Of a stretch of 64,000 bases of DNA, positions 56,140 to 64,000 are shown piece by piece. Numbering within the stretch: the first letter of the stretch is position 1; each line of letters begins with the position of its first letter. The stretch is taken from the NCBI GenBank assembly GCA_936450465.1, contig OW388304.1, positions 7,508,700 to 7,572,699 on the forward strand, in the 5' to 3' direction. Origin of the DNA: Gibbula magus (Eukaryota > Mollusca > Gastropoda > Trochida > Trochidae). The position numbers and the translations under genes were made by a program. The notes under the pieces were generated by a model. That model ran no database searches and had not been told where the DNA came from. It was given only the letters and a program-made list of their open reading frames with translations.

Positions 56140-58334
56140 CTGTCGGCAAACCAGTTTCATACATGTGATTTATCCTTGAAGACATGCCTCTTGTTGTCAT
56201 TGGAAATTGTTAATTAACTTTCAATTTAGTCTGATCTTCGTCACTGTTTCATCTCAAAGTAGTAAAACATGAGACTGTTATTGGCTGATCAGAAATCTGC
56301 TCTTCAATTTGAAACCAATTCGAGTTGCGATGCTGATCTCGTACATTTATATGTCTGATAATTTGACATTTTAAATGGACACTCTTTTCAATTTCAATAC
56401 ATAAACAACTTATAAATAAAAATATTATTAATATCTAATTAGAGATATTTCATATATTATTCAATTGCAGTAAAATAATTGAAATATATTCAACATAAGA
56501 AACTAAATAATAAATAAAGCAGTATCAACCATATACGCCATTTTGTTTGTTTGCATTACGTGTAAAAAAAATGAACATATTTTTAATTGTGGACAACTTT
56601 TAAATAATCAAACATACATATTGATAGAATATCTTCACAGGTAAACATAATTCATCCTTAGACTGATGAACAATGCTCTGTTACGCCATAGCAAAGCTTA
56701 TGTTAATTTCCACAATCTTAACACCAATGAATGATATCACTTTTCATTGTTTAGATCTTTTAATGAATGTCTGCTAGTCTTTATCAAACTGTCATCTTAA
56801 ATCATCAAAATGTTACCCTCAGTCATTGTTTCAACTGGATTATGTTATGATCATGTATTAACGTCATATAAACAGGAAGGTTCCCTCCGAAGTTTACTAC
56901 CACAAAAATAGAACCCGATCTTTAAGAATCCTACAGGAAGTAGAACCAAGGAAACAGGAGGAAGCGGTTCAATCAATTAAACGCTTATTTTACATAATGT
57001 AACATGAAGCCTATTTTTTTCGAGAAATTTGAAAATTTGAAAAAATTATAATAATATAAAAAGGAGCCTCTAAGACGTCCTGGTCTGAGCTCTTGTTGAC
57101 TTGCCTAGACACTTACAAAACTCAGGGATCTGGACGGCAGACTATTATACAATGTTCTTCTAAAGTTGATTTGCTAAACATACCATGTTCCACTGACCAA
57201 TATATAGATATGATATCTATCTACTTTACCTATGGGTTGACCTATTCTAATAAAGCAATCAATTCCTACTTGACTTCCACATAAAGGTGACAGCCTGAGG
57301 TGACCCACAGTATACAGCTATGTCACAACTACATAACACCCGTTCATAGAGAAGCTTTACTCTGCAGGCAATGTTTAGGTAATGTGGTCATTGTGCAGTT
57401 TAACACTACTTTAGGATACTTTCACTTATATGAAGGCGTGGTATGTATTATCTTAGGGAGAAATTTCCAGTATCTGTGTGACTAGGCCATACAGTGAATC
57501 TTAACTGCAAGAACTTTCTCAATGGCAGAGTTCAAAGTTCAAAGGCCAATTTTGAGCCCCAGTTCTCTTGGTTCAAAGCATAAGGTTTTATTCCACCTCC
57601 TCAATGTATTGAAATGACTTATATTGTAATTTTATATTAAAAACTTAAGATTAAAGAAATAAGTTTTGGTTTCACCAACAAACTTTCCGTATAAAAAATA
57701 AACATAGATAATTCAAACAGGATTGTTTAAGTTGGAATGCCTAATTGATTCAAATGAAAGAGACAGAGAAGCATTTATTTTTTAAAATGGATAACAAATA
57801 TTGCTCTCACTTGCAGTGTGATATTTTATTTTTTTAAATAAAACCCATAAAACCCACAAAACCAACAAAATACAACAAGAGCGCCAATCAGGTCAAAATG
57901 TATAAATCCCCTCCCCCCGAAAGTAATAAAAACTCTCATTAGAAATGATTATCCGTGTTGCGCAACTAACGACTAGGAGACTTGTGAATCATAAGATGGA
58001 GATGCAGACAATGACATCCCCCAAGGGTCTGTACAGGATAAGGTTAATACAACATATAATTTCTAAGGTAAGTATAGCCACAGTTTGTTATATAACATTA
58101 TCTAACTTGGATATAATTCCAATACAAAAAACACTGATTATAATTTCTACATTGAGTGTTATTTTTATTTATATGGATTGATGTATTCTTAGTATGAATT
58201 GTCAAGATATTTTGAATGTCATTATCTTTATTTCAAGAAACATCACTTTATACAGTATAAACTGTTTACTTCCTATAAATTTCCAAACTAGATAAAATGG
58301 CAATTAGAAGTGAAATACATAAGAAAATAAGATT

Positions 58335-58980
58335 TTATGGAAAACAACGTCTTTATTGTGAAGATAGAGCGTTTCGGATCACTTTCCACCTGATGAAGGA
58401 GTGATTATAAACTACCGAGCAAAAGAAAGGACTCACCTCAGTTGATTTTATCATATGTATGATTTTCAATTGCAAATATCTCAAGTTTTCGATGTCATAA
58501 TCCAAAACTGATAAGTACAGGTGTTTAGTTAGCAGTCAAAGAATACTTCTACATGTTTTTTAAATATTTTTTTAAAAATGAAATTTTAAGTTTAATTTTG
58601 TTTTTAAATTATTGTTGATGATACACAACTGTTCATCGACATATAAGACATACCCTATGTGAAAATAAATAAATGTGCCTGATTCTGCACACATTTAAAA
58701 CATTTTAAACAGGGCAGGGGTCATGTTGGTGAAAATTTCATTCTTAACCCTGTCTTCATTACAAAAAGATATTTGAACTAAAATTTAACCTCAGTCACCA
58801 ACAAAGTCATTCAAACTACTGCAGATAAGTATTATTGTATCGTGTCATAGTCAAATACATCTGATTTCTTTTAAATATTGAATTAATCGAAATAAACTTA
58901 GGTGAAAACTTTCTTTTGCCCAGTAGTTTATATTGTGAAATGTCTTGTATCTTTACAATAAAGAAGTTGTTATACAAAAA
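58335..58980. mobile_element. Non-autonomous TIR element related to 3639-3769
   Basis: The left end 'aacaacgtctttattgtgaa' and the right end 'acaataaagaagttgttata' are diverged inverted repeats about 640 bp apart. Near the left end lie 'gcgtttcgg' and 'cacctgatgaaggagt', the same motif set as in the 3639-3769 palindrome. No ORF of note between. Confidence 0.5.
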
Positions 58981-61079
58981 GTCTGGTTTTACAATACAAA
59001 TATAAATACAGGGAGATATACTGAGACTTAAGATGTTCTCCAATGACCTGACAATATCAAGAATATAATATCTCAATGATATTTACATCATCAACACAAA
59101 AGCCTGATGAGATCAAAATGTTTTAATGTCTTAACCATGATGACAACACGCTGCTTTGTGAAAGTCTAATGGCACTACAGCTTTCAGAGATGCTCATCTT
59201 TGATGAAGGGAAAAGGATTCTTGGCAAGCTTAGTAATTTCCAACTTATATCAACATATATATTGTTGATATAACATGAAGCTTGGGCAAGATGTTCTATC
59301 AATAATATATATTCTCAGAGAATGACCTTCTTCAACAGTTTCTATATGAACAAATCCATCAAAAATAGGTTTAGTTTACCTTTTATCCAAAAAGTCAAAA
59401 TAGTGAAACGAATATGTATAATAGTTCTAAATTAAATTGGTTGAAAGATTCATGATCTAATAAATAAAAGGGCATAGCTGTTTTTAAAAGGATGAGTTTT
59501 ATTTAATTTATGAAAAAACAACTGAAAATCAATAAAAGTTCAAACTATTTAGGTATAACATTTCCCTCTTAATCATAATAAAATAAATTTTCAAGGGTCT
59601 CTTTTACTTCTAAAGTTTCTCATCTATCATGTTGAAGATTCTTAGTTTCTTAGTCACAAAAGTGCTACCTATTTCAAGCTTGGGACATGACAATGGCAAG
59701 TCTATAGTATTCATGAGCTGTACATTTGGGCCTTCCACATACATGCCTGGGAGTGTTTATTGTCCGTGATGACAAACAAGGATACTGTTGTGGGGATATT
59801 CATATTAATATTGTGTGTATCACCAGTGCCCGATCTCTTTCATTCACTCGGTCGCGCATCACGGAATCTCAAACATGATGAGTTTTAAGGTCAATCCAGT
59901 GAAAATGCTTTTCATGATTTAAGTCCTTCAAAATCTAAATCTGTTGAAATTATTTTTTTAAATAGCTCTGAATGATTCAAGACATTCAAAAACATTTTAA
60001 AAAAAATAAAAATGTATTAAAAGTACTTTCAATTTCAATCTATCTATGTTGTGTCAAATGTAAAAGATGAAGCGTTTTCAGACCAAAGTATTCAATGTGT
60101 CAGAAACATTATTTGAGATCTCTCTTTTGTGTGGGATACAATTTTAGTGCAATGATAATAAAAGAAAGATATTATTCATAAACACCTGTAGATTATAGTT
60201 TTTTAATTTCATGACTGCACTTGTTCACTTCTTCATACAAAAGAGCCGACAATAAGGATTTAAACTACTTACTGTAATAGTAATTTCATGGATGAACATA
60301 ATAAATTCCTTAAATACTTTGTGGAAAAAAAAATCTTACTACATTTTGTTGAAATTTCCATTTTCACACTTGATTCCCTTTCAAACATGATATTCATACA
60401 AGGTATAATTGGAAATACGTTCAAGCAGGCTTATTAATATACATGTTTTTACTAATACTATGTCATGTAACTTATTCATCGAATAGAGCATTTTGGAAGT
60501 TTTTTGGTCTGGTTCAAAACAATATACGTAATAATGTATATAACATTATCTATTATTATCTATCTTATCTATCAATTTGACCTCAATTCAAAACATTTTA
60601 CTGAAATTTATACATTAAAGTTATATGATTTCATCATAAATTAATTTCAAAATATTATAACTTTAATCACAGAATCAATTTTAAAACCTGATTTGATAAA
60701 CCACCCACCCAAAATCAGAAGATCACACGAGTGAATAGATATCATTGTATCTAAGGTATGTGAAATATCTTGATGGTTCAATATAAAAAGGTCATATAAC
60801 TGCAGAGTCGAGGAATGTCATATCTCTATTATAGGAAACCGAGGAATGCGAGGAAAGCAATAGGCTTGTCTCTTATTATCTGTATTGACCATTAGGTAGA
60901 AATAGACAAAATCCGTAAGATCAGTCACCTCAATACGACCGATGCAGTGTGGTGTCAAATCACAATTGACAGATCGAGCACAGTATACAAACACATTTTC
61001 TCACCACAAAATCAAATCTTTCTGTCAGAAGTTTTGAAACTTTACACAGGAAAAAAACTTAAACTTAAAATTTGCATAC

Positions 61080-61290
61080 CTGTAGAAAATCTTGTCGACA
61101 GGTAGTTACAGGTAGATCCAACAGGTAGAGAGGATTGCCCAGTTGGCCCATGAAGACGAGAGTATGAATGGGTAGCTCCGAGGCTCTCTACGCTTGAACG
61201 GGTCTATTTGGCGGAGTGCCAGAGGGGGCAGTGAATGGGGGGAGGGACTGAAAGGCAGGACCGGTTTGACAGCTCCACACACTGTACACA
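61080..61290 (-). other. Candidate untranslated first exon B of the proline-rich gene
   Basis: One of the most GC-rich blocks in the right third. On the minus strand it ends TTCTACAG/GTATGC at 61080. A 61-codon ORF inside shows no family resemblance. Inference from composition and donor. Confidence 0.25.
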
Positions 61291-62699
61291 CTACCCAGCT
61301 AGCGTAGATCTTGTGTGTATGGGGCAGCCCTATTACCTATATAAGTGTATATTACCTGGTGCCCAATATATAGTTTACTCTAGCGTAGATCTTGTATCAC
61401 GAGAGGTAGATCTATAGTAAATGTTTACAGCCGTCAGCAGAATACACATGGGCTTAAATCTAATTTAAACTTGAGAGATGTTCTCTAGATGTTGTGTATT
61501 GAGCATCCTATTTACTTGTACCTATACTGATACAGAATATAGATATATAAACAATCCATGTTGATGCTGTGTGTAGGTGCTGTCTTTATATCTATGAAAA
61601 AGTGTTTCAGGTAGTTGTTATGTTTAGATGAGATATAACCCTATTACCTATAGGATTGCTGAAATTCTACATGCTACACAAATAATGTCTCCATTGTGTC
61701 TTACAACAGCGCTTGATTACCTTAACATATCAATTACCTATAAAAGAATTCATATTATTGTATATAGATTTATACTACCAAAATTATTATGATTGATGCA
61801 CAAAATATAATGCAATCTATAATTCTTATTTTAGCTTAATTAGGTGAGTAATTCCCATTGAAAGTTGAAACTGAAGTTGAAGTTCTTAGTCAAATTGTTT
61901 TAGAGTGAAAGAATGAAGGAAACTGCTTAACTATGGTTGTTTTTGATCAGCCTGTAGATGTTATGACTAAAAGACACAAGACCACCACATTGGTAACATC
62001 CATACCAACTTTGAGTCCCATTGTTTTTGGGTTATGCTTCTTAAACAATTTCAGATAGATTCATAGACCAACATGGGCGGTGCGCTATATATATGTGATT
62101 TAAAATATATATTGCTTTACATTGATCTAACAAATGCGAGCTGCTGGCCTTATATATAGATTCCCAACAGTGAAATATGTGTTAGCCACTAGGCCTTATC
62201 TCTACACCATAACAAAGTATCATATCTATACTGAATATGATTAGGTCACGTTGACTATCATAAATAATTTTAAACCAGTATTTTGTAAGCTTCAGTGTGT
62301 GTTGTATTTATTGTGAAATGAACACGTTATTTACAATACTGACATGTATGAAAGAAGTATGTGTGTCATCGAGGCTATTAAGACATGCTTACAAACTATA
62401 AATAGATATTAAAAAAGGATATACAAATGTACAATCAATAGTTTGAAGTTTGTTTTCAAATACCATTATAACCCAAATAAATTTGAATTTGTTTACGTTT
62501 TATCCAAGAAAGCAACAATGTTTTGCTTATTTTTAAAATAAAATTACACTCACTCCAAAGATGATTTTTAACCCAATTCCTAAAAATACAACTAGTTAAA
62601 ACCTATAAATGAAAAATTTGATAAGCCTTTCACATATATAATAGTAAAATCCAAAGTAAAATCCAAAAACTAAAACATCAAACATGAAATAAGACTCAC

Positions 62700-63030
62700 A
62701 GGTAGTTTATCGTCTGTTGCCTGCCCGGCCTCTAACCCAGCTAGTAACCTCTTGTATACAGTTATGATGTAAAGACTGAAATGTGTTCCCTGGAGCATTG
62801 CATCTGGATCTGAACAGCACCAACTGTTTTAATCCTCGCAGTTATCACAACTGTCACAGCAATTAACTCCAAACAAACCACTTACTAAGAGTATTTGAGC
62901 ATTAAGAGTTCAGTTTCTCCCTAGTCAAGGTGCATGACCCTTGTTGGTAGACTACCTCCAACTTAAACAGTCACAGTGATCGCATTCACATCTTCCAACA
63001 AAACAGCCAGCCATGGGTACAGGACCCCTC
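62700..63030 (-). other. Candidate untranslated first exon C with a cysteine-rich mini-ORF
   Basis: GC-richer block ending in ACCT/GTGAGT on the minus strand at 62700. It contains a 20-codon ORF (62952-63014, MAGCFVGRCECDHCDCLSWR, six cysteines). In the same frame beyond several stops lies a second cysteine cluster (VNCCDSCDNCED, ending 62829). A leader exon, a uORF or a decayed small gene are all possible. Confidence 0.25.
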
Positions 63031-64000
63031 TCCCTATGGTCTACCCAGAGATGGAATCAATGATGTGAGAGCTTAACAAAGTGAAGTTATCCTCTGACAA
63101 TATCTCCTGCCTGGCTGAAGAGATCAACTTCAGTTTAACAATACAAATATGATAAGTGATTGGTCGGCTAACTCATGCATGACTGTCAATCTCCCACATG
63201 GCTCGTACAGTTTTGTATTAAAAACTTCTTTTTTTTAGATGTTTATCTCAGCTAAGATTGCCTATTTGTGGATTTTGTTTCAGTAATATTATATGCATCA
63301 TTTCCCTGCTTCTTGCATGTTAAACTGTAATAGTTGCACCATTATCATGAATATATGTCAAAAGTACTGTTAACTATGCATAGTTACAACTTTGGGAAAA
63401 CAACATTCACAGTTTTATTTTGTACATGTATATTTATATAGGTGTGAAAAAAGTAGAACAAATCTATCATTAAATCGCCTTTTAAAGGAAGAATCGTTCA
63501 TGTTCTTAATAAGTTAAGATAAAGATGTCATAATTGTGGCTTAATAGAAGATTTCTAAAACTCTTTTGGAGAGAAGACCATAATGTTTGGAAGTTTGAAT
63601 CCTTAACTTGTTTCATTTTAAACGTTCCGTTCTCAGAATATTCCTAATGTTCCACCTTTGCTTGACATAAATCCAGTATCAAGTTACCCACTAACACTGT
63701 GTTGCTTTCTCACCAGGTAACTCATAGCATTAAAAGAACCTGCCCTTCAAAGAATTTGATTATATGTTTCTGACATGAATAGTTTGAGAACAGAATCATG
63801 TCAATCTGAACATGAGTATTTACACTGCAAACAGTTATGTGCTGATGCTGAATTCAATCACTAATATTCTGAATGAACATGAACATTTTTCAAAAGCAAA
63901 TCAACTTAAAGTGATGTTCTTATACAATGAATAAAGAAATTATTGGAAGATTTCCTATACTTGTAGACCTGCTATTCCATTTATATTTCAGAACTGCCTT

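Larger units (their letters stand above)
45079..64000. other. Long 5' intron or intergenic region of the minus-strand gene
   Basis: About 19 kb of AT-rich DNA without a convincing gene. Three GC-richer islands end in donor-like sites on the minus strand (49724-49930, 61080-61290 and 62700-63030) and may be alternative untranslated first exons. It also holds a complete SINE (50981-51279), a dispersed repeat (53331-53575), a duplicated segment (55571-55960), a TIR element (58335-58980) and a few isolated exon-like ORFs described separately. Elsewhere I see nothing. Confidence 0.5.

Noticed and set aside
57055..57060. TATAAA box followed by two 61-63 codon ORFs
   Set aside because: Isolated TATA-like strings are expected in AT-rich DNA, and the ORFs have no coding character.

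Overview
This is eukaryotic genomic DNA: AT-rich, with small coding exons flanked by GT..AG introns and a dense load of short repeats and nested transposon debris. The best guess is a mollusc, probably a bivalve. The reasons are the tRNA-headed SINE copies whose tail carries a 'cggcgttaaac' type end, the AGGTCA-rich satellite, the Penelope-like retroelement remnant, and the gene content (aldo-keto reductase, cytosolic sulfotransferase, Tyr/Gln/Thr-repeat secreted protein). Species cannot be fixed from sequence alone.

Layout. (1) About 0.2-10.1 kb, minus strand: an aldo-keto reductase gene. Six exons can be joined in frame and its 3' end lies left of the window. Its introns hold an approximately 436-bp tandem array full of nuclear-receptor half-sites, a 158-bp tandem repeat, several palindromic MITEs, and a broken Penelope-like element that carries a hAT-type MITE with a perfect 8-bp target duplication. 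(2) 10.3-13.7 kb: intergenic, with microsatellites and a SINE remnant. (3) 14.06-23.55 kb, plus strand: an eight-exon gene whose exons join without a frame break into a 723-residue secreted protein. It has a signal peptide, a 426-residue Gln/Thr/Tyr/Gly repeat region on one exon, then five six-cysteine PLAC-like modules, one per exon. I recognise no named gene with this architecture; it is the best candidate here for something undescribed. (4) 27.88-33.57 kb, plus strand: a five-exon, 295-residue cytosolic sulfotransferase. All three PAPS-binding motifs are visible, and a roughly 2-kb 37-bp minisatellite lies in its second intron. (5) 33.6-36.1 kb: intergenic, with one cysteine-rich exon-like segment. 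(6) 36.15-45.08 kb, minus strand: a gene encoding a proline-rich, coiled-coil, probably N-myristoylated protein of about 1,170-1,180 residues, almost all on one exon. The apparent stop codon lies inside a consensus 5' splice site, and a short in-frame last exon follows. (7) 45.1-64 kb: long non-coding DNA, most likely the 5' introns of gene 6. It contains candidate untranslated first exons, a complete SINE, and a few unassigned exon-like ORFs.

The genes do not form an obvious pathway. The aldo-keto reductase and sulfotransferase are both small-molecule metabolism or detoxification enzymes but are separated by the secreted-protein gene. Gene models were built by eye from splice consensus and frame continuity. 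No alignment, transcript or database search was available, so UTR ends and promoters are inference.
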